DNA of 64,000 nt from Falsibacillus albus (GCF_003668575.1 NZ_RCVZ01000001.1:248001-312000); one strand, 5' to 3'. Numbered from the stretch's first letter, positions 24,251-33,561 are shown. Program-made: numbers and translations. The notes: generated by a model not told the origin, from the letters alone.

Positions 24251-25261
24251 TTGGACAAGTCCAAAAAGGACAAGGCAACGATAACGATAAAAATCAATGG
24301 GGAAGAAAAGCAGTTTCAAGAAGAACTGGTCGTGCATGATTGGAAGGAGGCCAAAACGGAATCGGCAGCATCTGCAGAGGCTTTGGAAGAGGATGAATCA
24401 TTTGATTGGGTGCTGCCGGACGAGGGGCCGCAGAACGGGGAAGAAATAAAAGAATTTAAGCAAATTTCTTATGTGCCGGCTGTCACGAAGAAAACATGGA
24501 TCAACCCGAGGCAGAAGCAATCCGGCTCGCCTGCCATGCTGGTTTCGATCTTGCTGGCAGTTTTGACGGGATTACTGCTTGGATATGTCATGCTGCATTT
24601 GTTTACGAGTAAAGATACCCCTGCAAGTTCAGCAGGTATAGGAGAGCAAACTTCTCAACCGGATTCACAACCTAAAGATGCCACAGGTCAAACAATGGTA
24701 CTGAAAGCATTCTCCGTCCCGATTATCCAGGCAGGAGTATTTGAAAACGGTGATTCTGCTGAATCCATTTCGAGTGAGGTACATTCAAAAGGATTTCCGG
24801 CTGCCGTGATTCAACAGGATGGCAAATATTATTTACTGGCAGGAGTAGCTGGATCGGTGGAGGATGCGAAACAAGCGGGCAACGATTTCAAAAATAATCA
24901 AATTGATGTATACGCAAAATCCATCGAAATTCCATCAAAAACGGTGGATGGGGTATCAGAAAGTGAAAAAGCGTTTCTGAATGATTCTGGTCAGCTTTTT
25001 TTGTCATTAAGCCAAGTAGCCGGTAATGCTTCTTTGGGCAACACTCTCGATTCTGATTCATTGGATAAGCTGGAAGAAAAATACCCCGTGCTTAAAAATG
25101 GCGTCGATAAAGCAAATAAAAAAATAGCGGTGATGGGTTCACAGCTAAAGCAATCCTTTGATGAACTGAAAAAATTCAGTGCCAGTAAGGATCAGAAATC
25201 ATTGTTTCAAGCACAACAATCGCTGTTGGACTTTTTAAAAGGCTATATGGAATATAAGTAA
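24251..25261 (+). CDS. spoIIB: Stage II sporulation protein SpoIIB
   Basis: SpoIIB acts early in engulfment, when septal peptidoglycan is thinned, and helps SpoIIDMP and other proteins reach the septum. The cytoplasmic part (~residues 1-95) is acidic and Lys-rich with ATITIKINGEEKQFQEEL. A transmembrane helix follows (MLVSILLAVLTGLLLGYVML), then a linker and a C-terminal SPOR peptidoglycan-binding domain (VPIIQAGVFENGDSAESISS ... YYLLAGVAGSVEDAKQAG). TTG at 24251 is chosen because GGGAGGG lies 7 nt upstream; the ATG at 24218 would place the SD inside the gene. maf lies downstream, as in B. subtilis. Confidence 0.9.
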   Translation: MDKSKKDKATITIKINGEEKQFQEELVVHDWKEAKTESAASAEALEEDESFDWVLPDEGPQNGEEIKEFKQISYVPAVTKKTWINPRQKQSGSPAMLVSILLAVLTGLLLGYVMLHLFTSKDTPASSAGIGEQTSQPDSQPKDATGQTMVLKAFSVPIIQAGVFENGDSAESISSEVHSKGFPAAVIQQDGKYYLLAGVAGSVEDAKQAGNDFKNNQIDVYAKSIEIPSKTVDGVSESEKAFLNDSGQLFLSLSQVAGNASLGNTLDSDSLDKLEEKYPVLKNGVDKANKKIAVMGSQLKQSFDELKKFSASKDQKSLFQAQQSLLDFLKGYMEYK

Positions 25262-25333
25262 TGACAAAATATGATATTTTCCGGGAAATGTTTCCGCCGA
25301 TAGCCTTAATTCGTAAAAGGCAAATTTGAGGAT

Positions 25334-25445
25334 ATTGATTTGCGCTGCAGGATGCTCGCATTGCAAAGGGGCGGACTGTGAGCCTTCTGGAGCTCGCCTG
25401 TCCAGCTGAAACCACCGGAGTCTTGCACCTTCTGTCCCAATCAAC
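25334..25445 (-). repeat. Family I repeat, copy D (reverse orientation)
   Basis: Read on the minus strand it runs GTTGATTGGGACAGAAGGTG, CAAGACTCCGG, GCGAGCATCCTGCAGCGCAAATCAAT, matching copy A with a shorter interior (~112 bp). It occupies the middle of the 398-bp spoIIB-maf gap. Confidence 0.8.
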
Positions 25446-25580
25446 TTCATATGATGAATAGTCTTTTAGAAAAATTGTAAAAATATCATCATTTTAAAAA
25501 ACAACATGATCACCAAATATAATTAATGCTATACATGATTGGAGGCGAACCACTCGTCTCTATTTTTTTGTTCAAATAAA

Positions 25581-25609
25581 TTGTTTGTCCACTTTCTTTC
25601 TGATACGAT
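25581..25609 (+). promoter_or_regulatory. Candidate SigA promoter of maf-radC
   Basis: TTGTTT and TACGAT are spaced by 17 bp, about 50 nt before the maf start codon. Confidence 0.45.
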
Positions 25610-25659
25610 TAATCTGTATCTCCCATTTGATAACGAATGAAAGGTAAGGTGGCATTAGC

Positions 25660-26226
25660 GTGAACTCCCTTATACTAGCCTCCGGATCTCCCCGGAGAAA
25701 AGAACTGCTTCAGAAATTGCAAATTCCCTTCAAAGTGATTCCAAGCCAGGTGGATGAATCATTGCCAAGCGGCATCTCCCCGGAAGATGCAGTCATCATG
25801 CTGGCAGAAAGAAAAGCAAAAGAAGTTGCCATTCACCACCCATCCGATTTTGTGATCGGCTCCGATACAATCGTTGCATATGGCAGCCAAATCCTCGGAA
25901 AGCCACAAGGCGAACAGGAAGCTAAGATAACCCTTCAACTATTATCCAATCATACACATACCGTCTATACCGGTGTGTCAATTTTCCACAACCATGAAAA
26001 CCATTCTTTTTATGAAAAAACCGATGTGACGTTCTGGGAATTAAAGGACGGAGAAATCAATCGGTATATCGAAAGCGGTGAGCCCTTTGATAAAGCGGGT
26101 GCCTATGGGATCCAAGGACAAGGTGCCTTGTTTGTTAAAGAAATCAAAGGGGATTACTACGCTGTCGTTGGTTTGCCGATTTCAAGGGTATACAGGGCCC
26201 TGATGGAACATGGATTCACTTTTTAA
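25660..26226 (+). CDS. maf: Maf-type nucleoside triphosphate pyrophosphatase
   Basis: Maf hydrolyses non-canonical or modified NTPs (dTTP/UTP type) to monophosphate and PPi and affects septum formation when overproduced. The 188-residue protein shows the family start LILASGSPRRKELLQ, the QVDES motif, LAERKAKEVA, the catalytic FVIGSDTIVAYG, GVSIF and DKAGAYGIQGQGALFV. The GTG start is preceded by AAGGTAAGGTGG. It is the first gene of a likely maf-radC transcript ahead of mreBCD, conserved in Bacillus. Confidence 0.96.
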   Translation: MNSLILASGSPRRKELLQKLQIPFKVIPSQVDESLPSGISPEDAVIMLAERKAKEVAIHHPSDFVIGSDTIVAYGSQILGKPQGEQEAKITLQLLSNHTHTVYTGVSIFHNHENHSFYEKTDVTFWELKDGEINRYIESGEPFDKAGAYGIQGQGALFVKEIKGDYYAVVGLPISRVYRALMEHGFTF

Positions 26227-26274
26227 CCCGTCCCTTGTGAACCATTCGTCCAGAAATGGAGGAATCATTCATTC

Positions 26275-26964
26275 ATGCAAAAAGAATCATTGCTCATCCG
26301 TGATTATCCACAGGAAGAACGGCCGAGGGAAAGACTTGCCTTCAATGGAGCAAAAAGCTTGTCAAATCAAGAACTGCTTGCAATTTTACTAAGGACCGGC
26401 ACAAAGAGCGAATCGGTTGTGCATTTGTCAAACCGAGTTTTAAAGCACTTTGACGGGCTTCGTCTTCTCAAGGATGCTTCCTTGGAAGAACTTACTTCGA
26501 TTAAAGGGATCGGCGAGGCGAAAGCGATACAAATTTTAGCTGCGATTGAAATGGGGACCCGCATCGGGAATCTCGCTTATGATGACCGCTATGTCATCAG
26601 GAGTCCTGAAGATGGCGCCAATTATGTGATGAATGATATGCGGTTTTTATCGCAGGAGCATTTTGTCTGCTTATATCTAAATACGAAAAATCAAGTCCTT
26701 CACAGGCAGACCGTATTCGTAGGAAGCTTGAATGCATCGATTGTCCATCCCCGGGAAGTATTCAAGGAAGCCTTCCGACGTTCGGCAGCGTCCATTATTT
26801 GTGCGCATAATCATCCATCGGGCGATCCATCCCCAAGCAGGGAGGATATCGAAGTGACAAAGAGGCTCGTGGAATGCGGAAAAATGATCGGCATCGATAT
26901 TCTTGACCATTTAATTATCGGTGACAAGAAATATATCAGTTTAAAGGAAAAAGGTTATTTATGA
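26275..26964 (+). CDS. radC: RadC family JAB/MPN metalloprotein
   Basis: A member of the DUF2466/RadC (YsxA) family, 229 residues. The N-terminal helix-hairpin-helix region (LTSIKGIGEAKAIQILAAIE) is followed by a JAB1/MPN domain with the JAMM-type metal motif AHNHPSGDPSPSREDIEVTK and the upstream strand VCLYLNTKNQVLHRQTVFVG. The name comes from an old, mistaken link with DNA repair; in B. subtilis the gene is not needed for repair, and the molecular role is unsettled. It precedes mreB, as in B. subtilis. Confidence 0.95.
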   Translation: MQKESLLIRDYPQEERPRERLAFNGAKSLSNQELLAILLRTGTKSESVVHLSNRVLKHFDGLRLLKDASLEELTSIKGIGEAKAIQILAAIEMGTRIGNLAYDDRYVIRSPEDGANYVMNDMRFLSQEHFVCLYLNTKNQVLHRQTVFVGSLNASIVHPREVFKEAFRRSAASIICAHNHPSGDPSPSREDIEVTKRLVECGKMIGIDILDHLIIGDKKYISLKEKGYL

Positions 26965-27116
26965 CACTATGATTTTGCAGCGCCATGCGATATAATAAAG
27001 TTTATGATTTTTCCTGAAAAGGATATTTTTTTGTGTACTTATACTACTTAACAAAACTTTCAAAAAAACAAACTCACTATACCTATGTAATTCGTATCAG
27101 AAAGGGAGATACTTGA

Positions 27117-28139
27117 ATGTTTGGACTTGGAACAAGAGATCTTGGAATTGATTTGGGAACGGCTAACACGCTGGTTTATGTAAAAGGAAAAGGGATTGTC
27201 GTACGCGAGCCGTCTGTTGTCGCAATGCAAACGGATACGAAAAGCATCGTGGCAGTCGGGAATGATGCTAAAAACATGATCGGCCGTACCCCGGGGAATG
27301 TCATCGCCCTCCGACCAATGAAGGATGGGGTCATCGCTGATTATGAAACAACTGCAACGATGATGAAGTATTACATTAGGCAAGCCACAAAAAATAAAAG
27401 CATTTTTTCCAGCAAGCCATATGTCATGGTATGTGTACCATCAGGGATAACGGCTGTCGAAGAACGCGCTGTCATTGATGCAACACGTCAAGCCGGTGCG
27501 CGCGATGCCTACACGATCGAGGAGCCGTTTGCTGCAGCGATCGGTGCCAATCTGCCTGTGTGGGAGCCGACGGGAAGCATGGTTGTCGATATCGGCGGAG
27601 GGACGACGGAAGTTGCCATCATTTCATTGGGCGGTATCGTCACAAGTCAATCCATTCGTATCGCTGGTGATGAAATGGACGATGCAATCATCAGCTACAT
27701 CCGGAAGAATTACAATTTGATGATTGGGGACCGTACAGCCGAATCTATCAAAATGGAAGTCGGATCTGCCGGTGATGCTGAAGATATCGATACGATGGAA
27801 ATCCGCGGACGCGATTTGTTGACCGGACTTCCAAAAACGATCGAAATCACGGCTGTTGAAATTGCCAACGCTTTGCACGATACGGTTTATTCCATCGTTG
27901 ATGCGGTTAAGAGCACGCTGGAAAAGACGCCTCCTGAATTGGCCGCAGATATTATGGACCGTGGAATTGTATTGACGGGTGGAGGTGCCTTGCTGCGCAA
28001 TTTGGACAAGGTCATCGGGGATGAAACGAAAATGCCTGTTCTGATTGCAGAGGACCCATTGGATTGTGTTGCAATCGGTACCGGAAAAGCTCTAGACCAT
28101 ATTCACTTATTTAAAAACAAAGCAAAAGAGTCACGCTAA
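27117..28139 (+). CDS. mreB: Rod-shape determining actin homologue MreB
   Basis: MreB forms membrane-associated antiparallel filaments that guide the cell-wall elongation machinery. The 340-residue protein carries actin-fold nucleotide motifs: phosphate 1 [15 protein letters not shown], phosphate 2 [19 protein letters not shown] and the adenosine motif [15 protein letters not shown]. The N-terminal FGLGTRDLG probably supplies a membrane contact. AAAGGGAGATACTTGA precedes the ATG. It heads the mreB-mreC-mreD-minC-minD cluster. Confidence 0.97.
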   Translation: MFGLGTRDLGIDLGTANTLVYVKGKGIVVREPSVVAMQTDTKSIVAVGNDAKNMIGRTPGNVIALRPMKDGVIADYETTATMMKYYIRQATKNKSIFSSKPYVMVCVPSGITAVEERAVIDATRQAGARDAYTIEEPFAAAIGANLPVWEPTGSMVVDIGGGTTEVAIISLGGIVTSQSIRIAGDEMDDAIISYIRKNYNLMIGDRTAESIKMEVGSAGDAEDIDTMEIRGRDLLTGLPKTIEITAVEIANALHDTVYSIVDAVKSTLEKTPPELAADIMDRGIVLTGGGALLRNLDKVIGDETKMPVLIAEDPLDCVAIGTGKALDHIHLFKNKAKESR

Positions 28140-28160
28140 AAAATGATAGAGGTGTAAATC

Positions 28161-29054
28161 ATGCCACAATTCTTTCTAAACAAGCGCTTGATATTATTAC
28201 TTGTCGGCATCATTGTATTGGTGGCATTGATCGGGTTTTCCCTGCGAGATCGTAAAAATGTTTCTGTACCGGAAAAGTTTATCGGAGATATTGTCGGCTT
28301 TGGTCAGAATATTGTATCGAAGCCCGCTAATTCAGTGGCGGGCTTTTTCCAAAATATTGAGGATCTACAAAATACATATACCGAAAATAAAAAATTAAAA
28401 TCTCGTTTGGATGAGCTTTCAATGCTTGAAGGTAAAGTGAACGACTTGGAAAAGGACAATAAACGACTGAAATCGGTTTTGGATATCAAGGATGATCTGA
28501 GCGAATTCAAGCCTTTGCAAGCCACTACGATTGCACGGAATCCATTGCAGTGGGATGAGCTGATTGTCATCGATAAAGGTTCCGTCAATGGCGTAAAACC
28601 AGATATGGCTGTCATCACGTCAAAAGGATTCATCGGAAAGGTGAAAAATGCCAAGGCTTTTACATCAACTGTACAATTGCTGAGTGCGCGTGATCCGAAG
28701 AATCGCATTTCTGTGACGGTTCAAAATGAGAAATCAAAAGATGGGGTTTTTGGGTTAATAGAAGGATATGACTCCGAGAAAAAAATGCTTCTTCTCAAAC
28801 GGCTCCCATATGATGTGGAGGTTAAAAAAGGCCAAAACGTCGTCACTTCAGGGATGGGGGGAGTATTTCCGAAAGGCCTTCCAGTGGGCAAAATCGAGAA
28901 GCTTGTACCTGATCAATATGGACTGACACAAATGGCTTATGTGAAGCCATCAGCAGATTTATATGATATCGATCACGTCATGGTCGTGGAACGTGAGATG
29001 AAGACGATCAATGCCTTTGATTTGACCAACGACAAAGACAAGGGAGGGAATTGA
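28161..29054 (+). CDS. mreC: Rod-shape determining protein MreC
   Basis: A bitopic extracytoplasmic scaffold of the elongasome, 297 residues. It has one N-terminal transmembrane helix (LILLLVGIIVLVALIGFSL), a coiled coil around residues 65-110 (NKKLKSRLDELSMLEGKVND) used for dimerisation, and a double beta-barrel core (ATTIARNPLQWDELIVIDKG; VVTSGMGGVFPKGLPVGKIE). It lies 21 nt after mreB and overlaps mreD by 4 nt. Confidence 0.96.
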   Translation: MPQFFLNKRLILLLVGIIVLVALIGFSLRDRKNVSVPEKFIGDIVGFGQNIVSKPANSVAGFFQNIEDLQNTYTENKKLKSRLDELSMLEGKVNDLEKDNKRLKSVLDIKDDLSEFKPLQATTIARNPLQWDELIVIDKGSVNGVKPDMAVITSKGFIGKVKNAKAFTSTVQLLSARDPKNRISVTVQNEKSKDGVFGLIEGYDSEKKMLLLKRLPYDVEVKKGQNVVTSGMGGVFPKGLPVGKIEKLVPDQYGLTQMAYVKPSADLYDIDHVMVVEREMKTINAFDLTNDKDKGGN

Positions 29055-29575
29055 TCATGAAAAGGTTGATTCTCCCCTTCATTCTTATGTTGTGTTTTTA
29101 TGGAGAAGGAGTGTTCTCGCTCTACTTTTCGACCGGAGCTTTCCATGGGGAACGAATACTCGTTCCTCACTTTTTGTTGTCGATCCTCGTATTGATGGCA
29201 ATCTATTATATACGGAAGGATACATTATGGTATGCGCTCATATTAGGATTGCTTTACGATGTATTCTTCACAGGGATCATAGGCATTTATTTGTTTTTCT
29301 TTCCTTTTTCGGTCTACTTGACCACGAAAATCATGAAAATCTTACAGTCTAACATTTTCATCGCCATTGTTGTCGTATTATTCAATATTTCTCTTGTAGA
29401 ATTTCTCATCTACCAATTTTATTCGTTAATCAATCATACTGATATGGCGATGTCTGCTTTTGTCGATATGCGCCTTTGGCCGACGCTGATCTTGAACGCT
29501 GCTTTTGTAGTGATTGTTGTATTTCCGCTTAAAAGGTGGTTATCGAATCGAAAAAAAGAAATTTTGGATGATTAA
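29051..29575 (+). CDS. mreD: Rod-shape determining protein MreD
   Basis: A small polytopic membrane protein (174 residues, about five or six helices) that works with MreC in lateral wall synthesis. Typical features are the N-terminal LILPFILMLCFYGEGVFSLY, the LILGLLYDVFFTGIIGIY segment containing the family GLLxD motif, and a basic C-terminus (KRWLSNRKKEILDD). The start overlaps the mreC stop. minC follows after 71 nt. Confidence 0.94.
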   Translation: MIMKRLILPFILMLCFYGEGVFSLYFSTGAFHGERILVPHFLLSILVLMAIYYIRKDTLWYALILGLLYDVFFTGIIGIYLFFFPFSVYLTTKIMKILQSNIFIAIVVVLFNISLVEFLIYQFYSLINHTDMAMSAFVDMRLWPTLILNAAFVVIVVFPLKRWLSNRKKEILDD

Positions 29576-29646
29576 TTATTTCGGATAAAAGAGGAAAATA
29601 AAGGGGATTTGTCGAATTATAAACCCACTGAGGTGAAAAGAGCGCC

Positions 29647-30324
29647 ATGAAAAAAAGGCAAAATGTCATGATAAAAGGAACGAAAGACGGTTTAGTCCTA
29701 CAATTAAACGATCAATGCTCATATGATGAGGTGAAAAAGGAGCTTGAGGATAAGCTCACTGCTCATTATCGGGAGCAGGAAGACACACCGCTCATTGTCG
29801 TAAAAATTCAAGCCGGAAATCGCTATTTATCTGCCCAGCAAGTGGAAGAGCTAAAAGAGCTCGTTCGACAAAAGCGGAACTTGGTCGTTGAAGAAGTATA
29901 TAGCAATGTAATGACAAAAGAAACTGCAAAAAAACTAGTTGAAGAATCAGACGTATATTCTGTCGCAAGCATTGTACGATCAGGTCAAGTCCTGGAAGTG
30001 CCTGGGGATCTTTTATTGGTCGGGGATGTAAACCCCGGTGGAAGAGTGAAGGCTGCAGGCAATATTTTTATTATGGGAGTATTGAAAGGCATTGCGCATG
30101 CAGGCTGCGAAGGAAATAAAGAAGCAGTCATCGCCGCTTCCGTAATGACGCCGACCCAATTGCGCATTGCGGACTGCTTGAACAGGGCCCCTGATTCCTA
30201 TGACCCTACCGGAAATGAGATGGAATGTGCTTACATAGATGAGACAGACCAGATTGTAATCGATAGAGTGCAAGTATTGAAGCATCTTAGACCGAATATT
30301 ACTAGATTTAAAGGGGGACGCTAA
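29647..30324 (+). CDS. minC: Septum site-determining protein MinC
   Basis: An FtsZ-polymerisation inhibitor that prevents polar division, directed by MinD. The 225-residue protein has an N-terminal FtsZ-binding domain (VMIKGTKDGLVLQLNDQC) and a C-terminal beta-helix dimerisation domain (LLLVGDVNPGGRVKAAGNIF, GVLKGIAHAGCEGN) that binds MinD. A GAGGTGAAAAGAGCGCC leader provides the SD. The stop is 2 nt before the minD start, so the pair is coupled. Topological factors (DivIVA, MinJ) are outside the window. Confidence 0.96.
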   Translation: MKKRQNVMIKGTKDGLVLQLNDQCSYDEVKKELEDKLTAHYREQEDTPLIVVKIQAGNRYLSAQQVEELKELVRQKRNLVVEEVYSNVMTKETAKKLVEESDVYSVASIVRSGQVLEVPGDLLLVGDVNPGGRVKAAGNIFIMGVLKGIAHAGCEGNKEAVIAASVMTPTQLRIADCLNRAPDSYDPTGNEMECAYIDETDQIVIDRVQVLKHLRPNITRFKGGR

Positions 30325-30326
30325 TT

Positions 30327-31130
30327 GTGGGTGAAGCAATCGTTATTACATCAGGTAAGGGCGGTGTTGGCAAGACAACCACTTCAGCCAATTTGGGTAC
30401 TGCTTTAGCTTTACAAGGAAAAAAAGTCTGCTTAGTGGATACTGACATCGGCCTGCGTAATCTCGATGTCGTGATGGGGCTTGAAAACCGCATCATCTAT
30501 GATTTGGTCGACGTCGTTGAAGGAAGGTGCAAAGTCCATCAAGCGCTGGTGAAAGATAAACGCTTTGATGATCTGCTTTATTTGCTTCCTGCCGCACAAA
30601 CAAGCGATAAAACCGCCGTTAATCCCGATCAAATGAAAATACTGATCAATGAATTAAAGCAGGAATATGATTATATTTTAATTGATTGTCCTGCTGGCAT
30701 TGAACAAGGATACAAAAATGCAGTGGCAGGAGCTGATAAGGCCATCGTTGTCACCACGCCGGAAATCTCTGCTGTCCGCGACGCCGATCGCATAATCGGC
30801 CTGCTTGAAAAAGAAGAGGTAGAACCGCCGAGGCTGGTCATCAACAGGATCCGGACACATATGATGAAGAATGGTGAAATGCTTGATGTGGATGAAATCA
30901 CGACACATTTGTCCATCGATCTTCTTGGCATTGTCGCCGATGATGAAAATGTCATTAAATCTTCCAATCAAGGTGAACCGATAGCACTTAATCCCAACAG
31001 CAAAGCAGCCATTGCTTATCGGAACATTGCCAGAAGGATCCTAGGGGAATCCGTTCCGCTGCAATCGCTCGAAACTGAAAAACCCGGCGTATTTGCGAGT
31101 ATCAAAAAATTCTTTGGTGTGAAGGTTTAA
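30327..31130 (+). CDS. minD: Septum site-determining ATPase MinD
   Basis: A ParA/Mrp-type ATPase that binds the membrane as a dimer and recruits MinC. The 267-residue protein starts at GTG with AAAGGGGG upstream. Deviant Walker A is SGKGGVGKTTTSAN at residues ~9-22; VDTDIGLRNLDVVMGLENR, DYILIDCPAGIE and VTTPEISAVRDADRIIG are further motifs. The amphipathic membrane-targeting helix is at the C-terminus (FASIKKFFGVKV). A strong terminator follows, ending the shape/division cluster. Confidence 0.98.
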   Translation: MGEAIVITSGKGGVGKTTTSANLGTALALQGKKVCLVDTDIGLRNLDVVMGLENRIIYDLVDVVEGRCKVHQALVKDKRFDDLLYLLPAAQTSDKTAVNPDQMKILINELKQEYDYILIDCPAGIEQGYKNAVAGADKAIVVTTPEISAVRDADRIIGLLEKEEVEPPRLVINRIRTHMMKNGEMLDVDEITTHLSIDLLGIVADDENVIKSSNQGEPIALNPNSKAAIAYRNIARRILGESVPLQSLETEKPGVFASIKKFFGVKV

Positions 31131-31165
31131 AACGACTCAGGTTTTTAAGTTACTCATATGAAAAA

Positions 31166-31202
31166 GAAATCGAGAATAACCTATCTCGATTTCTTTTTTT
31201 TT
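31166..31202 (+). terminator. Terminator of the mre-min cluster
   Basis: The perfect 10-bp stem GAAATCGAGA/TCTCGATTTC with an 8-nt loop is followed by T-rich sequence (T7-T8), 35 nt after the minD stop. Confidence 0.93.
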
Positions 31203-31247
31203 GCTATTTTCGTAAAATTTGCTGTTGTCCATCAAATAATGTGTAAG

Positions 31248-31418
31248 GTTGCTTTCCACGAAGGATGCTTGCTTTCATCACACGAAGTGAAGTCGTTCGA
31301 TGTTGGCACACGACGTGCCGAACTTACTCAAACATCCCCCTTGCATCTCCTCGCTTCACTGCGGGGTCTCACTGCCCGCTAATCCATCCGAAGTCTCGCA
31401 CCTTCCGTTCTTGATTGA
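31248..31418 (-). repeat. Family I repeat, copy E (reverse orientation)
   Basis: On the minus strand it contains GGAAGGTGCGAGACTTCGG, AGTGAGACCCCGCAG, TGAAGCGAGGAG, the TTCGGCACGTCGTGTGCC hairpin, CATCGAACGACTTCACTTCG and GCAAGCATCCTTCG, all matching copy A. It fills the first part of the 768-bp minD-spoIVFA gap. Confidence 0.82.
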
Positions 31419-31479
31419 AAAAAATCGTTTAAATCAGTTTCTTTTGAGAAAACAGCCATATATTTTAAATAAACCTGTG

Positions 31480-31855
31480 GCTTTCCGACGACAAGTCGGG
31501 AGCATCCACGTTTACTGCATCCGTTTTTCTAGTCCAGCTCCGGCGGCTAGAGGCTGTGAGATTTCCCTCAGCACACTTACGATAAGTCAACATCGAATCG
31601 CTTTCGCTCTTCGTGTTTCCTATATCTCGCGGTGCTCCGGTCCAATCTCCACGCCTCTGCCCAAGCCGCCTCCGCTTTTCTATTTGTCCAGCTCCGGCAC
31701 CCTATCGCCTAGAAAACTTCCCTTCCCTCGCCTACGATAAGTCAACATCAAAAGGCTGCCGCCTTTTGTGTTTCCTTTATCTCACTCGGGTCAGTCCAGT
31801 TTTTACGGCGATGAACAGGGTGCCTCCGCTTTTCTTGTCATATCTCCCCCGGACA
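31480..31855 (-). repeat. Family II intergenic repeat cluster (two tandem degenerate units, reverse)
   Basis: Read on the minus strand, units contain AGCGGAGGCGGCTTGGGCAG, AGGAAACACGAAGAGCG, CGATGTTGACTTATCGTA and CTCACAGCCTCTAGCCGCC. A second, diverged unit has GGAAACACAAAAGGCGGCAG and GATGTTGACTTATCGTAGGC. The same words occur in the pheB-pheA gap. No coding character; open frames through it are low-complexity Pro/Ser/Arg-rich. Confidence 0.8.
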
Positions 31856-31899
31856 AGTCATAGATTAGTACAAATATTCAAAGGAGATTGGGTGATGGT

Positions 31900-32673
31900 A
31901 TGAGTAGGCGAGCGGATGAGATTCGCAAGCGGATTGCTAAGAGGAAGAATTTGAGGAATGTGAATGGGACATCTTCCAACAATTTTTATATTCCTACGGA
32001 TGAGGAACGTTATGGCGGGGAAAAGTTTTCATCATTTGAATCCGGCCCATCCGATCAACATCATCCATTATGGAGTAAGGAAGTTTTTTTCTTCAAGATT
32101 CTATTTTCTGCAGTGATGGTGTTGGGGATTGCGATTATTTATAAGAATTCCTCCCCGATATTTGATGATACGAAGGGCTTTGTTCAAAAAACAATGAAGA
32201 CCGAGTTCCAATTTGCGGCCATTTCAAATTGGTATGAGGAACAATTCGGGAAGCCGCTCGCACTGTTTCCTCAGCCTGCGGATGAAAATGTGAAAAAGGC
32301 TTCTTCCAATAAAACGCAGTATGCAATTCCAGCTGGAAAAGTGGTAGAAGGATTCACCTCCAATGGAAAGGGCATCATGCTGGAAACGGAAAAAGGGGCA
32401 GCCGTCCAAGCGATGAGTAAAGGTGTTGTCATTTTTGCCGGTAAAAAGGATGATCTGGGAAATACCGTCATCATCCAGCACCCAGACAAAAAAACGGAAT
32501 CCTGGTATGGGCATTTGGAAAATATAACAGTCACACAATATGAAAATGTAACAGAGGGGATGAAGGTGGGTACCGCTGCAGACCGATCGGAGGGAGACTC
32601 TGGAGAGTTTTATTTAGCCATAAAACAGGGAGACCAATTCGTGGACCCTAATCAGGTGATTTCATTTGAATAA
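31900..32673 (+). CDS. spoIVFA: Stage IV sporulation protein SpoIVFA, regulator of the SpoIVFB protease
   Basis: SpoIVFA holds SpoIVFB and BofA in an inactive complex in the outer forespore membrane until SpoIVB cleaves it. The 257-residue protein has a basic N-terminal cytoplasmic part (RADEIRKRIAKRKNLRN), one membrane helix (FFKILFSAVMVLGIAIIYK) and a C-terminal M23/LytM-like fold (VVIFAGKKDDLGNTVIIQHP, WYGHLENITV). The LytM metal ligands are mostly missing, as expected for a regulator, not an enzyme. ATG at 31900 is used with AAAGGAGA upstream. The stop overlaps the spoIVFB start. Confidence 0.94.
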   Translation: MSRRADEIRKRIAKRKNLRNVNGTSSNNFYIPTDEERYGGEKFSSFESGPSDQHHPLWSKEVFFFKILFSAVMVLGIAIIYKNSSPIFDDTKGFVQKTMKTEFQFAAISNWYEEQFGKPLALFPQPADENVKKASSNKTQYAIPAGKVVEGFTSNGKGIMLETEKGAAVQAMSKGVVIFAGKKDDLGNTVIIQHPDKKTESWYGHLENITVTQYENVTEGMKVGTAADRSEGDSGEFYLAIKQGDQFVDPNQVISFE

Positions 32674-33532
32674 TATGATGAGCCTATTCAAAAAAATACG
32701 GATCCATCCTTTGTTTTGGGTCATTGCCGCCATTGCGGTGATGACTGCTCATTTTATGGAGCTCTTCATTCTCGTATTGATCATCATGGTACACGAAATG
32801 GGACATGGGGTGATGGCTCATTTTTTTTCATGGCGGATCAAGAAGATTGTCCTCCTGCCCTTTGGCGGCGTGGCGGAAATGGATGAACATGGGAATCGTC
32901 CTTTAAAAGAAGAGTGGCTTGTCATCCTGGCAGGACCCATCCAGCATATTTGGATGGCCCTTTTGATGTATTTTTTGAATAATGAGGGAGCCGTTTCAGA
33001 AAGTTCCTTTGCTTTATTTATGAATTTCAATATGATGGTGCTGCTTTTCAATCTTATGCCGATTTGGCCGCTGGATGGTGGCAAGCTATTACTCCTTTTC
33101 TTTTCAACTTTTCAGCCTTTTTCGGCAGCTTTTAACCGGGTATTGATCATCTCATTGATCATCATGATCCTTCTGCATGGATCAGTCATGTTCATTTTCC
33201 CATTTCAACTGAACTTGTGGATTGTCATGACGTATTTATACTTTTCCCTCTGGAAAGAATGGAAGCATAAACGCTTTGTCTTCATGCGCTTCCTGCTTGA
33301 ACGATATTATGGGAAGAAAACCGCTTTTCGGAAGCTGAAGCCTCTCATTGTAGATGGGGAAGAGTTTCTATCCCATGTTCTGGAGAGATTCCAAAGAGGG
33401 GCAAAGCATCCGATCATTGTTCACAAAGACGGGGTGGAGATCGGAAAGCTCGATGAAAATGAGGTCCTCCATGCCTATTTTGCCGAAAAAAAGGTCTCCA
33501 TAAAAATAAAGGATCTTATGTACATTGATTGA
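32666..33532 (+). CDS. spoIVFB: Pro-SigK processing intramembrane metalloprotease SpoIVFB
   Basis: A site-2-protease-family zinc protease that cleaves pro-SigK in the mother cell. The 288-residue protein has about six membrane helices. The zinc motif is VHEMGHGVMAHFFSW (HExxH) and the third ligand is in MPIWPLDGGKLLL (Asp in NPDG-like PLDG). A C-terminal CBS-like domain (PIIVHKDGVEIGKLDENEVL) senses ATP in the family. The TTG at 32666 is retained because AGGTG lies 7 nt upstream; ATG codons at 32675 and 32678 are alternatives. It is coupled to spoIVFA by an 8-nt overlap. Confidence 0.96.
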   Translation: MNNMMSLFKKIRIHPLFWVIAAIAVMTAHFMELFILVLIIMVHEMGHGVMAHFFSWRIKKIVLLPFGGVAEMDEHGNRPLKEEWLVILAGPIQHIWMALLMYFLNNEGAVSESSFALFMNFNMMVLLFNLMPIWPLDGGKLLLLFFSTFQPFSAAFNRVLIISLIIMILLHGSVMFIFPFQLNLWIVMTYLYFSLWKEWKHKRFVFMRFLLERYYGKKTAFRKLKPLIVDGEEFLSHVLERFQRGAKHPIIVHKDGVEIGKLDENEVLHAYFAEKKVSIKIKDLMYID

Positions 33533-33561
33533 CGTTGGGAAGAATTCTATATAAAGTGGGG

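Noticed and set aside
31480-31855. Possible CRISPR array from the repeated words
   Set aside because: Units are long (over 150 bp), degenerate and lack uniform short spacers; the same sequence recurs singly elsewhere. No cas genes are present.
31158-31903. Several overlapping plus-strand frames in the minD-spoIVFA gap
   Set aside because: They translate the terminator and the two repeat families; composition is Pro/Ser/Arg-rich and they lack SDs.
31900-32673. SpoIVFA as an active M23 endopeptidase
   Set aside because: The fold is LytM-like but the zinc ligand set is incomplete (only the WYGH histidine is clear), and context makes it the SpoIVFB regulator.
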